In this document: in pieces, positions 8,354 through 17,417 of the stretch
Numbering within the stretch: the stretch's first letter is position 1
Layout: each line of letters opens with the position of its first letter
DNA from: Catenuloplanes atrovinosus
GTDB lineage: Bacteria; Actinomycetota; Actinomycetes; Mycobacteriales; Micromonosporaceae
Assembly: GCF_031458235.1 (NCBI RefSeq)
Contig: NZ_JAVDYB010000001.1
Span: 7,382,501-7,446,500 of the forward strand
DNA length: 64,000 nucleotides
Reading direction: 5' to 3'
Notes under the pieces: generated by a model
The model's input: only the letters and a program-made list of their open reading frames with translations
What the model was told of the DNA's origin: nothing
The model's database searches: none
Made by a program: the position numbers and the translations under genes

Positions 8354-8406
8354 ACTGATACGTAGAGCACCTTCTACGGCCGCCATTCCGTGCTTTACGT
8401 ATCAGT
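8354..8406 (+). terminator. Large inverted repeat downstream of dnaX
   Basis: ACTGATACGTAGAGCAC (8354-8370) and GTGCTTTACGTATCAGT (8390-8406) are complementary over 17 bp with one G-U pair, with a 19-base loop, starting 13 bp after the dnaX stop. It is AT-richer than its surroundings. It is probably the dnaX terminator, without a T-tract; a degenerate mobile palindrome is the alternative. Confidence 0.6.
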
Positions 8407-8451
8407 CGTCGCCGCCACCACACACGACACCCGGCTATAACGCGAGATTTC

Positions 8452-8710
8452 GGGCGCGCAGCGCCCGGACCGACCAGGCGAGCGGCGCGGAGGGACCAGC
8501 CGCGCTCGATGACCGGCCCCCAACCGGTGCGCAGCGGCCGGACCGGCAGCAAGCGGCGCGGAGGGACCAGCGGGGCTCGATGACCGGCCCCCAACCGGTG
8601 CGCAGCGGCCGGACCGGCGGCGAGCGGCGTGAGGGGACCACCAGGGCTTGGGTGACCCCGCTGGGACCGGCTCCGATGCGGGGGCCGGAGCGGCGGCGGA
8701 GGGCGCCGCG
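8452..8710 (+). repeat. Decaying tandem repeats of about 71 bp, intergenic
   Basis: The 433-bp gap between the dnaX hairpin and the ybaB/ebfC start is largely repeats. GCTCGATGACCGGCCCCCAA begins at 8504 and again at 8575, a 71-bp period that is nearly identical over the full unit. A partial unit precedes it (about 8461-8503) and a more degenerate one follows (about 8636-8710). The period is not a multiple of three, so this is not a coding repeat. I see no gene here. Confidence 0.7.
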
Positions 8711-8839
8711 AGGTTGGCCCGCGGGAGCATGCGGGACGGGACCGCGCCGGAAGCGGGAAGAAGGTGGGGTGGGGGTGCGGCTACGCTGGGCGGCGGTTCG
8801 GTGGAGCGGCGGAAGCCGCGGAGTGAGAAGGAGCCTGCC

Positions 8840-9172
8840 GTGGTGCGGCCTGGCGGACAGCCCAACATGCAGCAGTTGATGAAGCAGGCGGCGAAGTTGC
8901 AGCAGGCGGCGCAGGCCGCGCAGGCGGAGCTGGCGGAGGCCGAGGTCACCGGGACGGCCGGTGGCGGGCTGGTGACGGTCACCATGGCCGGCACGGGTGA
9001 GGTGCGGGCCGTGAAGATCGATCCGAAGGTGATCGATCCGGAGGACCCGGAGACGCTGGAGGACACCGTGCTGGCGGCGCTGCACAACGCGTCGGAGGCG
9101 GTGCGTGCGCTGACCGAGGAGAAGATGGGGCCGGTCACGGGCGGGCTCGGCGGTCTCGGCATGGGGTTCTGA
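8840..9172 (+). CDS. YbaB/EbfC family nucleoid-associated DNA-binding protein
   Basis: A 110-residue protein with the family signature [19 protein letters not shown] near the start, a central beta segment ([20 protein letters not shown]) and a C-terminal helix ending in a Gly-rich tail. GTG 8840 is chosen because AGAAGGAG lies seven bases upstream; longer in-frame extensions fall in the repeat region. EbfC binds and bridges DNA as a dimer. The arrangement dnaX-ybaB-recR is conserved widely in bacteria, and here recR starts 8 bp after the stop. Confidence 0.93.
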   Translation: MVRPGGQPNMQQLMKQAAKLQQAAQAAQAELAEAEVTGTAGGGLVTVTMAGTGEVRAVKIDPKVIDPEDPETLEDTVLAALHNASEAVRALTEEKMGPVTGGLGGLGMGF

Positions 9173-9179
9173 GCGCGTC

Positions 9180-9773
9180 ATGTACGAGGGTGCCATTCAG
9201 GATCTGATCGACGAGCTGGGACGCCTGCCCGGCGTGGGTCCGAAGGGCGCCCAGCGGATCGCGTTCCACATTCTGTCCTCGGACACGGCGGACGTGGCGC
9301 GGCTGGCGGCGGCGCTGCGGAAGGTCAAGGAGCAGGTGCGCTTCTGCACGGTCTGTTACAACGTGGCCGAGGAGGAGCAGTGCCGGATCTGCCGTGACCC
9401 GCGCCGGGGCAACGAGGTGCTGTGCGTGGTCGAGGAGCCGAAGGACGTGGTGGCGATCGAGCGGACCGGGGAGTTCCGCGGGCGCTACCACGTGCTCGGC
9501 GGCGCGATCAACCCGCTGGAGGGGATCGGGCCGGACAACCTGAAGATCCGCGAGCTGCTGATCCGGCTGGGGAACGGGGATGTCAAGGAGTTGATCCTGG
9601 CCACGGATCCGAACACGGAGGGCGAGGCGACCGCGACGTACCTGGCGCTGATGGTGAAGCCGATGGGGATCGCGGTGACGCGGCTGGCGAGCGGCCTGCC
9701 GGTCGGCGGTGACCTTGAGTACGCGGACGAGATCACGCTGGGCAGAGCGTTCGAGGGCCGTCGCGCGGTGTAA
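9180..9773 (+). CDS. recR: Recombination mediator RecR
   Basis: A 197-residue protein with all expected parts: helix-hairpin-helix [17 protein letters not shown] (about 13-30), a C4 zinc finger formed by CTVC and CRIC (about 57-72), and a Toprim domain ([26 protein letters not shown], about 80-175). RecR acts with RecO to load RecA at gaps and breaks. It is co-directional with ybaB/ebfC and probably co-transcribed. The length matches the family (about 199). Confidence 0.97.
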   Translation: MYEGAIQDLIDELGRLPGVGPKGAQRIAFHILSSDTADVARLAAALRKVKEQVRFCTVCYNVAEEEQCRICRDPRRGNEVLCVVEEPKDVVAIERTGEFRGRYHVLGGAINPLEGIGPDNLKIRELLIRLGNGDVKELILATDPNTEGEATATYLALMVKPMGIAVTRLASGLPVGGDLEYADEITLGRAFEGRRAV

Positions 9774-10171
9774 GCCCGGAAAACTCCCCGAAATCCGCTC
9801 GCAACAGACATGTTTTACCTATGTTCAAAGTTGATTTGCCCCGTTTTTCCGTGCTTGATCCCATTCAGGTCACGCCATCATCACGGCGTGGCCTGAAGTT
9901 GGTTACATGGTCACTCTGAGCGTTGACCGCACCGGTCCCCTCGGTGGACTGTTCATCCCGGCGGCGGCACACCCGTCGCCGTGTCCGCGCTGCCTTGCCA
10001 TCGCCCCAACCTGAGGCCGGCGGCAGGAGCGTGGGCACTCGAGGCTCACGACAATCGACCGGTTGCCGCGCGCCGCGGGTGATCCACCGTACCGACGGGC
10101 GGCCTCGTGTCGTCCGGCCGTCGCTGCGGCGGCGCCTGCGGTCCGACGACCGGAGGAGGACCGAGGCACGG
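9774..10171 (+). promoter_or_regulatory. 398-bp intergenic region before the ABC transporter operon, with a hairpin
   Basis: It begins with an unusually AT-rich 90 bp, a likely promoter zone for the transporter operon, though no confident -35/-10 pair was fixed. TCAGGTCACGCC (9865-9876) and GGCGTGGCCTGA (9885-9896) form a 12-bp stem with one G-U pair and an 8-base loop. This is either the recR terminator or a regulatory stem. The remaining 275 bp up to the start show no convincing gene. Confidence 0.5.
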
Positions 10172-11182
10172 ATGGTCAGTGGACCGGGCGCGTCCCTCTC
10201 GGAGGAGTCGACGCACGACGTCGCCGATCCGGCTGAAGGTGCTGCCAGCACGACCGGCAAGGCCATCGAGGGGCGTTCGCTGCGCCAGATCGCATGGCGG
10301 CGGTTCAAGCGTGACAAGGTCGCGATGGCGGGCGGTGCGTTCGTCATCTTCCTGGTGCTCGTCGCGCTCCTCGCCTCCCCGATCGTGAAGCTCATCGGCC
10401 ACCCGATCGACGAGTTCAACAACGACCTGATCGACCCGACGCTGGGCCTGCCGATCGGCCCGCTCGGCGGCATCAGCGGCGAGCACTGGCTGGGCGTCGA
10501 GCCGACCTCCGGCCGGGACGTCTTCAGCCGGGTCATCTACGGCGCGCAGACCTCGATCTTCGTGGCGTTCCTGGCCGCGCTGGTCTCCACGGTGCTCGGC
10601 GCGATCCTGGGCCTGGCGGCCGGCTTCGTGGGCGGCTGGGTCGACGCGGTGGTCAGCCGCGTGATGGACTTCCTGCTGGCGTTCCCGCAGCTGCTGTTCT
10701 CGATCGCGCTGGTGTCGGTGCTGCCGGACGCGTTCTTCGGCCTGGACGGCCGGGTGTCCCGGATGACCGTGCTGATCGGCGTGATCGGCTTCTTCGGCTG
10801 GCCGTACATCGGGCGCATCGTCCGCGGCCAGGTGCTGTCGCTGCGCGAGCGCGAGTTCATCGAGGCGTCGCGCAGCCTGGGCGCCCGCACCGGCCGCATC
10901 CTGTTCCGGGAGCTGCTGCCGAACCTGGCGGCGCCGATCCTGGTCTACACCACCCTGATCATCCCGACGAACATCATCACCGAGGCGTCGCTCAGCTTCC
11001 TCGGTGTCGGCATCGAGGCGCCCAACCCCTCGTGGGGCGGCATGCTCTACGACGCCAAGAGCTACTACCAGTCGGACCCGATGTACATGATCATCCCCGG
11101 CGTGTGCATCTTCATCACCGTGCTGGCCTTCAACCTGTTCGGCGACGGACTCCGCGATGCCCTGGACCCCAAGGCTCACTGA
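10172..11182 (+). CDS. Peptide/nickel-type ABC transporter permease (DppC/OppC family)
   Basis: A 336-residue inner-membrane permease. The N-terminal cytoplasmic segment ends in WRRFKRDKVAMAGG before the first TM helix, the usual DppC N-terminal region. Several further TM helices follow, with the EAA loop REFIEASRSLGARTGRILF that docks the ATPases. ATG 10172 follows GGAGGAGGA at 11 bases. It is the first gene of a five-gene transporter operon with the order C-A-B-D-F, where A-B-C-D-F is usual. The substrate cannot be deduced from the sequence. Confidence 0.92.
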   Translation: MVSGPGASLSEESTHDVADPAEGAASTTGKAIEGRSLRQIAWRRFKRDKVAMAGGAFVIFLVLVALLASPIVKLIGHPIDEFNNDLIDPTLGLPIGPLGGISGEHWLGVEPTSGRDVFSRVIYGAQTSIFVAFLAALVSTVLGAILGLAAGFVGGWVDAVVSRVMDFLLAFPQLLFSIALVSVLPDAFFGLDGRVSRMTVLIGVIGFFGWPYIGRIVRGQVLSLREREFIEASRSLGARTGRILFRELLPNLAAPILVYTTLIIPTNIITEASLSFLGVGIEAPNPSWGGMLYDAKSYYQSDPMYMIIPGVCIFITVLAFNLFGDGLRDALDPKAH

Positions 11183-11258
11183 CCCGCGCAGCAATCGCAC
11201 CACCGCAGTACGCGCATCCGTCGCGACCCACGGTCGCACGTCAAGGAGGTAGGCAGCA

Positions 11259-13016
11259 GTGTCTAGTAAGAGGAAGGCGTTGGTCGCCGCCACGGCGGCC
11301 GTCGCCCTGGGACTCACCGCGGCATGCGGTAATACCGGCGGGTCCAACTCGTCGAACGGTGGTGCCAAGAACGCGCAGAACGCGGCGCTCACCGAGGTGC
11401 TGAACGTGTCCGACAAGAAGGGCGGCACCCTCGAGCTCTGGAGCTCGCAGGACGTCGACAGCCTCGACCCCGCCCGCGGCTACTACGCGTTCGTGTGGAA
11501 CCTGAACCGGCTCTACACCCGCACGCTGCTCTCCTACGACGCCAAGCCGGGCGCCGACGGCATGAAGCTGGTGCCGGACCTGGCCACGGCCGAGGCCGTG
11601 CTCAGCAACGACGGCAAGACCTACACGTACACGCTGCGTGACGGCCTGAAGTTCGACGACGGTACGCCGATCACGTCGAAGGACATCAAGTACGGCATCG
11701 AGCGCATCTTCGCGCAGGACGTCGTCTCCGGCGGCCCGGTCTACCTGATCGAGCAGCTGGACCAGGGTCAGAAGTACCCGGGCCCGTACAAGGACTCGGA
11801 CCCGAACAAGCTGGGCCTGAAGTCGGTGCAGACGCCGGACGACAAGACCATCGTCTTCAACCTGGCGCAGCCGTACGCGGACTTCCCGTACCTGCTGGCG
11901 ATGCCGGGCGCGGGCCCGGTGCCGGCCGCCCGGGACACCGGCGCGCAGTACGGCACGAAGCCGGCCTCCTCCGGCCCGTACAAGATCGAGTCGTACGAGC
12001 CCGGCAAGGCCATCAAGTGGGTGCGTAACGAGCACTGGGACCAGGCCACGGACCCGCTGCGCAAGGCGCTGCCGGACGCGATCAACATGACGATCACGAC
12101 CAACGCCGACGACATGGACCAGCGTCTGATCGCCGGCACCGCGGACGTCGACGCCGCGCAGACCGGTGTGCAGGCCGCGGCCCGCACCAAGATCCTGCAG
12201 GACGAGACGCTGAAGGCGAACTCGGACACCCCGACCACCGGCTTCATCCGGTACGCCGCGATGTCCACCAGCGTGGCGCCGTTCGACAACGTGGACTGCC
12301 GCAAGGCCGTCATGCTCGCCTCGGACCCGACCTCGCTGCAGACCGCGCGTGGTGGCCCGATCGCGGGTGGCGACATCGGCGTCAACATGCTGCCGCCGAA
12401 CATCCCGGGCGCCGAGCCGGACTACGACCCGTACAACCGCAAGCAGGGCAAGCCGCAGGTCGACGCCGCCAAGCAGGCGCTCGCCGCGTGTGGCCAGCCG
12501 AACGGGTTCTCCACCACGATCGCGGTCCGGAACAACAAGCCGGCCGAGGTCAAGACCGCCGAGGCGCTGCAGGCCGCGCTGAAGGCCGTCAACATCGACG
12601 CCAAGATCGACCAGATCGACGGTGCGCAGGCCAGCTCGATCACCGGCTCGCCGACCGTGGTGAAGCAGAAGGGCTACGGCCTGATCATCTCCGGCTGGGC
12701 GGCGGACTACCCGTCGGGCGCCGGTTACCTGCAGCCGCTGGTCGACAGCCGGTACATCCTGCAGAACGGCAACTTCAACTTCGCCGAGATCAAGGATCCG
12801 TCGATCGACGCGCTGTTCGACCAGGCCAAGACGCTGCCGCCGGACCAGGCCGCCGCGGTCTACACGCAGATCAACCACAAGGTGATGGAGGGCGCGTACA
12901 TCCTGCCCTTCGTCGTGGACAAGGCCCTCAACTACCGCAACCCGCGCCTGACCAACGTCTACATCCACCAGTTCTGGGGCATGTACGACTTCCAGGCGCT
13001 CGGTGTCTCCAGCTGA
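11259..13016 (+). CDS. ABC transporter substrate-binding lipoprotein (DppA/OppA family, SBP_bac_5)
   Basis: A 585-residue protein starting at GTG 11259 with AAGGAGGT eight bases upstream. The signal peptide ends in a lipobox with Cys23 (GLTAACGN), followed by a Ser/Asn/Gly-rich tether. The body has the class C binding-protein start GTLELWSSQDVDSLDPARGY and the YTLRDGLKFDDGTPITSKDI block typical of peptide, nickel or glycoside binders. It should be anchored outside the membrane and deliver substrate to the flanking permeases. An intercistronic hairpin lies downstream. Confidence 0.93.
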   Translation: MSSKRKALVAATAAVALGLTAACGNTGGSNSSNGGAKNAQNAALTEVLNVSDKKGGTLELWSSQDVDSLDPARGYYAFVWNLNRLYTRTLLSYDAKPGADGMKLVPDLATAEAVLSNDGKTYTYTLRDGLKFDDGTPITSKDIKYGIERIFAQDVVSGGPVYLIEQLDQGQKYPGPYKDSDPNKLGLKSVQTPDDKTIVFNLAQPYADFPYLLAMPGAGPVPAARDTGAQYGTKPASSGPYKIESYEPGKAIKWVRNEHWDQATDPLRKALPDAINMTITTNADDMDQRLIAGTADVDAAQTGVQAAARTKILQDETLKANSDTPTTGFIRYAAMSTSVAPFDNVDCRKAVMLASDPTSLQTARGGPIAGGDIGVNMLPPNIPGAEPDYDPYNRKQGKPQVDAAKQALAACGQPNGFSTTIAVRNNKPAEVKTAEALQAALKAVNIDAKIDQIDGAQASSITGSPTVVKQKGYGLIISGWAADYPSGAGYLQPLVDSRYILQNGNFNFAEIKDPSIDALFDQAKTLPPDQAAAVYTQINHKVMEGAYILPFVVDKALNYRNPRLTNVYIHQFWGMYDFQALGVSS

Positions 13017-13053
13017 GGTTCGCGTAGGTAACACCCTTTAGTACGTCCTTGGC

Positions 13054-13086
13054 GGGTGCCCCTTCTCTGATCGGGGAGGGGCACCC
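13054..13086 (+). terminator. Intercistronic hairpin between the binding-protein and DppB-like genes
   Basis: GGGTGCCCC (13054-13062) pairs perfectly with GGGGCACCC (13078-13086) across a 15-base loop that can itself extend the stem. Inside an ABC operon such a stem commonly stabilises or attenuates so that the binding protein is made in excess over the permease. That role is inferred. Confidence 0.6.
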
Positions 13087-13109
13087 GTTGAACCTGGAGG
13101 CCTCGGCTC

Positions 13110-14111
13110 GTGTTCGCTTACGTCGTTCGGCGACTGATCAACGTCGTCATCACGCTGCTGGTCATCACGCTGGTGACCTTCGGCGTCTTCTTCCTGGTCC
13201 CGAAGCTGACCGGCAGTGACCCCGCCCTGCTGTACATCGGCAAGACGGCGGACCCGGCCGCGGTCGAGGGCATCCGTACGAAGCTGGGTCTCGACGACCC
13301 GATCCACGTGCAGTACGGCCGGTTCCTGCAGGGCCTGGTGATGGGCCGGGAGTACGACAACGGCCCGGACGTCACGTACTGCAACGCGCCGTGCTTCGGC
13401 TACTCGTTCAAGACCGACCAGGAGGTGTGGCCGTACCTGGTCGACCGCCTGCCGGTCACGCTCTCGCTGGCGCTGGGCGCCGCGGTCCTCTGGGTGCTCG
13501 GCGGCGTCGGCGCCGGCGTGGTCTCCGCGCTGCGCAAGGGCCGCCCCGCCGACCGGATCGTGATGACGACCGCGCTGGCCGGCGTCTCCCTCCCGATCTA
13601 CTTCACCGGCCTGGTCTCCGCCGCGATCTTCTCCTACTGGCTGGGCTGGCTTCCGCCGCCCGGATACGTCGACTTCGCGGTCAACCCGGCCGAGTGGGCG
13701 CTGAACCTGATCCTCCCGTGGGTCACGCTGGCGTTCCTGTTCGCCGCGACCTACGCGCGTCTCACCCGGGCGAACATGCTGGAGACGCTGAGCGAGGACT
13801 ACATCCGCACCGCGCGCGCCAAGGGCCTGCGCGAGCGCGACGTCGTCGGCAAGCACGGCCTGCGCTCCGGCCTCACGCCGCTGATCACCGTCTTCGGCCT
13901 GGACCTCGGCAGCCTCCTCGGCGGCGCCATCCTGACCGAGACCACGTTCAACCTGCGCGGCCTCGGCGAGGCCACGCTGACCTCGATCCGGCAGAACGAC
14001 CTGCCGATCATCCTGGGCGTCACGCTGTTCGCCGCGTTCTTCATCGTCATCGCCAACCTGGTCGTCGACCTGCTCTACGCCGCCGTCGACCCGCGCGTCC
14101 GGCTGAGCTGA
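13110..14111 (+). CDS. Peptide/nickel-type ABC transporter permease (DppB/OppB family)
   Basis: A 333-residue permease. TM1 (VVRRLINVVITLLVITLVTF) is followed by the DppB extracytoplasmic segment (PGLxxP-like LVPKLTGSDPA) and further TM helices. The cytoplasmic EAA motif is EDYIRTARAKGLRERDVVGK. A short insertion containing a Cys pair (CNAPC, about residues 91-95) lies in the external loop. GTG 13110 follows CTGGAGG. It should pair with the DppC-like permease as a heterodimeric channel. Confidence 0.93.
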   Translation: MFAYVVRRLINVVITLLVITLVTFGVFFLVPKLTGSDPALLYIGKTADPAAVEGIRTKLGLDDPIHVQYGRFLQGLVMGREYDNGPDVTYCNAPCFGYSFKTDQEVWPYLVDRLPVTLSLALGAAVLWVLGGVGAGVVSALRKGRPADRIVMTTALAGVSLPIYFTGLVSAAIFSYWLGWLPPPGYVDFAVNPAEWALNLILPWVTLAFLFAATYARLTRANMLETLSEDYIRTARAKGLRERDVVGKHGLRSGLTPLITVFGLDLGSLLGGAILTETTFNLRGLGEATLTSIRQNDLPIILGVTLFAAFFIVIANLVVDLLYAAVDPRVRLS

Positions 14112-14121
14112 GGGGTAAGTT

Positions 14122-15189
14122 GTGACCACTTCCGTGCCTGTCACCGAGATCGGCCCGGCCGCCATCTCGCCGCCCACGTCCTTCCTCGAGGTGCGCGACC
14201 TGCGCGTGCAGTTCGCGACGGACGACGGCGTCGTCAAGTCCGTGGACGGCGTGTCGTTCGGGCTGGAGCGCGGCAAGACGCTCGGCATCGTCGGCGAGTC
14301 CGGCTCCGGCAAGAGCGTGACCAGCCTGGCGATCCTGGGCCTGCACCGCACGCGCAGCAACGCCACCGTCGGCGGCGAGATCTGGCTCGACGGCGAGGAA
14401 CTCGTCAAGGCCGACAACGAGCGGGTACGCCGGCTCCGCGGCCGCAAGATGTCGATGATCTTCCAGGACCCGCTGTCCGCGATGCACCCGTACTACACGA
14501 TCGGTCAGCAGATCGTGGAGGCGTACCGCATCCACCACGGCGGCAGCAAGAAGGCGGCGAAGCAGCGCGCGATCGACATGCTGGCCCGGGTCGGCATCCC
14601 GCAGCCCACGCGCCGCGTCGACGACTACCCGCACCAGTTCTCCGGCGGCATGCGGCAGCGCGCGATGATCGCGATGGCGCTGGTCAACAACCCGGAGCTG
14701 CTGATCGCGGACGAGCCCACCACCGCGCTGGACGTGACCGTGCAGGCGCAGATCCTGGACCTGATCCGCGACCTCCAGGAGGAGTTCGGCTCCGCGGTCA
14801 TCATGATCACCCACGACCTGGGCGTGGTGGCGGAGCTGGCCGACGACATCCTGGTCATGTACGGCGGGAAGGCGGTCGAGCGCGGGCCGGCCGACGTCGT
14901 CTTCCGCAGCCCGGAGCACCCGTACACCTGGGGTCTGCTCGGCTCGATGCCACGGCTCGACCGCGAGGTGCGGGAACGGCTCAACCCGATCAAGGGTACG
15001 CCGCCGTCGCTGATCAACCTGCCGTCCGGCTGCTCGTTCCACCCGCGCTGCCCGTACGCGGGCCGCAACGGGGACCGCTCGTTCACCGAGCGCCCCGAGC
15101 TGGTCGGCACCACGCACGCGGTCGCCTGCCACATGCCGCCGGAACTGCGCCGCGAGATCTTCACCCAGGAAGTGAGCCCCAACCTGTGA
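14122..15189 (+). CDS. Peptide/nickel-type ABC transporter ATPase (DppD/OppD family)
   Basis: A 355-residue ATPase with Walker A GESGSGKS, signature FSGGMRQR and Walker [13 protein letters not shown]. Its C-terminal oligopeptide-type extension carries the Cys pair HPRCPYAG. It starts at GTG 14122, 10 bp after the permease stop, and overlaps the next ATPase start by 4 bp. It forms a heterodimer with the DppF-like protein and powers transport from the cytoplasmic side. Confidence 0.94.
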   Translation: MTTSVPVTEIGPAAISPPTSFLEVRDLRVQFATDDGVVKSVDGVSFGLERGKTLGIVGESGSGKSVTSLAILGLHRTRSNATVGGEIWLDGEELVKADNERVRRLRGRKMSMIFQDPLSAMHPYYTIGQQIVEAYRIHHGGSKKAAKQRAIDMLARVGIPQPTRRVDDYPHQFSGGMRQRAMIAMALVNNPELLIADEPTTALDVTVQAQILDLIRDLQEEFGSAVIMITHDLGVVAELADDILVMYGGKAVERGPADVVFRSPEHPYTWGLLGSMPRLDREVRERLNPIKGTPPSLINLPSGCSFHPRCPYAGRNGDRSFTERPELVGTTHAVACHMPPELRREIFTQEVSPNL

Positions 15190-16256
15190 GCACTCCCCTT
15201 CTCGAAGTTTCCGGCCTGCAGAAGCACTTCCCGATCACCGCGGGACTGCTGCGGCGGCAGGTCGCGGCCGTGCGCGCGGTGGACGGCATCGACCTGACCG
15301 TGCACAAGGGCGAGACGCTCGGCCTGGTCGGCGAGTCCGGCTGCGGCAAGTCCACGGCGGGGCGCCTGATCACCCGAATCCTGGAGCCGACCGGCGGCAC
15401 GGTCACGTTCGACGGGCGGGACATCACCCACATCAAGGGGGGTACGCTCCGCGGCCTGCGCCAGGACGTACAGATGATCTTCCAGGACCCGTACTCGTCG
15501 CTGAACCCGCGGCACACGGTCGGCACGATCGTCGCGGCGCCGCTGCAGATCCAGAAGATCCCGACGCCGCAGGGTGAGAAGAGGGCCGTCCAGGAGCTGC
15601 TGGAGATGGTCGGGCTCAACCCCGAGCACTACAACCGCTACCCGCACGAGTTCTCCGGCGGCCAGCGGCAGCGCATCGGCATCGCCCGCGCGCTGGCGCT
15701 CAAGCCGAAGATGATCGTGGCGGACGAGCCGGTCTCCGCGCTGGACGTCTCCATCCAGGCCCAGGTCGTCAACCTCCTCGACGACCTGCAGCGGGAACTG
15801 GACCTGACGTACCTGTTCATCGCGCACGACCTGTCCGTGGTGCGGCACATCTCGGACCGGGTCGCGGTCATGTACCTCGGCAAGGTGGTCGAGGTGGCGC
15901 CGCGCGACGACCTGTACGCGCACCCGCGGCACCCGTACACGGTCGCGCTCATGTCCGCCGTACCGGTGCCGGACCCGTCCCGGCGGGACAAGGCGCAGCG
16001 CGAGCGGGTGCTGCTCACCGGCGACGTGCCGAGCCCGATCGACCCGCCGTCCGGGTGCCGGTTCCGCACCCGCTGCTGGAAGGCGCAGGACGTGTGCGCC
16101 ACCCAGGAGCCGCCGCTGGCGCTGCTCGCCGACGGCCACCAGGTCGCCTGCCACTTCCCGGTCAGCGACGAGGAGCAGCACGCCACGAACGGCGGCCGGT
16201 CCGCCGCCGCGGCCGCCGCGGCCGCCATCTCCGAGGTCTCTTCCGAGGCGGAGTGA
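15186..16256 (+). CDS. Peptide/nickel-type ABC transporter ATPase (DppF/OppF family)
   Basis: A 356-residue ATPase with Walker [10 protein letters not shown], signature FSGGQRQR, Walker [13 protein letters not shown] and a C-terminal Cys-containing extension ([14 protein letters not shown]). GTG 15186 overlaps the stop of the partner ATPase (GTGA), so translation is coupled. The last 30 residues are an Ala-rich tail (about ten consecutive Ala), not seen in characterised homologues I recall. It is the last gene of the transporter operon. Confidence 0.94.
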   Translation: MSTPLLEVSGLQKHFPITAGLLRRQVAAVRAVDGIDLTVHKGETLGLVGESGCGKSTAGRLITRILEPTGGTVTFDGRDITHIKGGTLRGLRQDVQMIFQDPYSSLNPRHTVGTIVAAPLQIQKIPTPQGEKRAVQELLEMVGLNPEHYNRYPHEFSGGQRQRIGIARALALKPKMIVADEPVSALDVSIQAQVVNLLDDLQRELDLTYLFIAHDLSVVRHISDRVAVMYLGKVVEVAPRDDLYAHPRHPYTVALMSAVPVPDPSRRDKAQRERVLLTGDVPSPIDPPSGCRFRTRCWKAQDVCATQEPPLALLADGHQVACHFPVSDEEQHATNGGRSAAAAAAAAISEVSSEAE

Positions 16257-16261
16257 GAAAA

Positions 16262-16328
16262 CCCGCCCCCTCGGGTGTGTCCTGCCTCATTCTGGGCAGG
16301 GATCAGATCATGACCAGGAGGGGGCGGG
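16262..16328 (+). promoter_or_regulatory. Long-range perfect stem covering the ribosome binding site of the next gene
   Basis: CCCGCCCCCTC (16262-16272) is perfectly complementary to GAGGGGGCGGG (16318-16328). The right arm contains the Shine-Dalgarno AGGAGGGGG for GTG 16330. A smaller hairpin (CCTGCC...GGGCAGG, about 16281-16300) sits inside the loop. It may end transporter transcription, mask translation of the following gene, or both. Confidence 0.55.
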
Positions 16329-16329
16329 C

Positions 16330-17145
16330 GTGACAGAGGAGCTGAACGCGCGGGTACGGGCGGCGGTCGACGCCACCCATGCCGCTGGTACGACCATGTT
16401 CTGCTGGCGGATGCCCGCCGGCCGCGGCGACCTCGGCTCGTGCGAGGGCGCCGTCGACTTCGCCCGGGGCCGGCTGGCGATGCGATCGCGCTTCCAGATC
16501 CCGTCGCTGGCCGAACCGGAGCTGGACTCCGCGCTCGACGATCCCAGCCGGATCGGCGCCGAGTGGACCGTGGAGAACCGGTCGATCGTCACGGACGGCG
16601 CGTTCTACGCGCTCCAGGAGCCGCTCGACCCGGAGTCCACCGGCACCTGGGAGGCATCCCGGATGGGCGCCGAGGGCCTGGCCGCCACGCCGATCGGCAT
16701 GATCAGCTGGCTGCGCGGCGTGACCTCGGCCGAACCCGGCGACTCCCCCGGCATGCTCGCCATCAAGCTCGACCTCCGCCGGGCGGTGGAGTTGGCGCCG
16801 CCGGAGGACCGGTCCGCGCTGAAGGCCGCGCTCGACGCCGGCCGGGTCGGGCCGACCGCCACCGAGGTGACCGGCGAGGTCGAGCTGGACCCGGAGGGAC
16901 GGGTGCGGCGCATGTGGGCGATGGTGCCGCCGGGCGCCTCGCCGTACTTCGCGGTCGAGCCCGGTCAGGACAGCATCGAGCTGCTGATCAACGACCTGGG
17001 CGCGCCGGTCGCGATCCCGGTGCCGGGCGAGTCCTCGCGGATCGCGATCGACGACTTCCTGGCGGTCTTCGAGGGCCAGCCGCAGTGCGGCCCCGCGCTC
17101 GCCGACATGTGGGCGACGTCGTCCGGGGCCTCATCGGGGTCCTAG
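16330..17145 (+). CDS. Hypothetical protein, 271 residues
   Basis: I do not recognise the family. There is no signal peptide or membrane helix. The protein alternates short helices and strands and contains a basic patch (FARGRLAMRSRF) near residues 45-56, a Trp-rich segment (TGTWEASRMG) and an acidic/Pro-rich C-terminus. The layout, with a measure of threshold-like repeated strands, loosely recalls the LppX/LprAFG lipoprotein fold but lacks a lipobox, so this is only a hint. GTG 16330 has a strong SD that is buried in a perfect stem with sequence 50 bp upstream. It follows the transporter operon by 73 bp. Confidence 0.7.
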   Translation: MTEELNARVRAAVDATHAAGTTMFCWRMPAGRGDLGSCEGAVDFARGRLAMRSRFQIPSLAEPELDSALDDPSRIGAEWTVENRSIVTDGAFYALQEPLDPESTGTWEASRMGAEGLAATPIGMISWLRGVTSAEPGDSPGMLAIKLDLRRAVELAPPEDRSALKAALDAGRVGPTATEVTGEVELDPEGRVRRMWAMVPPGASPYFAVEPGQDSIELLINDLGAPVAIPVPGESSRIAIDDFLAVFEGQPQCGPALADMWATSSGASSGS

Positions 17146-17154
17146 AGACCTCGT

Positions 17155-17397
17155 TCAGCCCTCGGGGCGGTGGAGGAGGCCGACCGCGATCGCGTGCACC
17201 GCGTCGAGGTCGGCCGGGTCCTTCAGCGCGGCCCTGCCACCGGTCACCGCGTACCACTCCTCGGCGTCCTTGTACTGCACCCGCAGCACCGCGTGGCCGT
17301 CGACGACCTCGCTGCGCAACGTCAGCTCACCCGTGACCACGCCGACCTCGTCGGTCATCACGCCGCCCGGTCCCGCCACGATGTCCGCGTCAGCCAT
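17155..17397 (-). CDS. Hypothetical protein, 80 residues
   Basis: Unrecognised small acidic protein. ATG 17397 is chosen because GGGGAGG lies a few bases upstream, while a longer in-frame extension to 17520 overlaps the HNH nuclease gene. It begins MADADIVAGPGG and holds a strand-rich middle (VGVVTGELTLRSEV, HAVLRVQYKDAEEWYAVTGG) and a C-terminal helix. It lies 20 bp downstream of the secreted HNH nuclease on the same strand and could share its transcript. A role as immunity or accessory protein is possible but unsupported. Confidence 0.65.
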   Translation of the reverse strand: MADADIVAGPGGVMTDEVGVVTGELTLRSEVVDGHAVLRVQYKDAEEWYAVTGGRAALKDPADLDAVHAIAVGLLHRPEG

Positions 17398-17417
17398 CGC
17401 TTCCGCCCCTCCCCTGT

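Noticed and set aside
14047-16181. Long minus-strand frames opposite the ABC ATPase genes
   Set aside because: They are antisense mirrors of two ATPases with intact Walker motifs.
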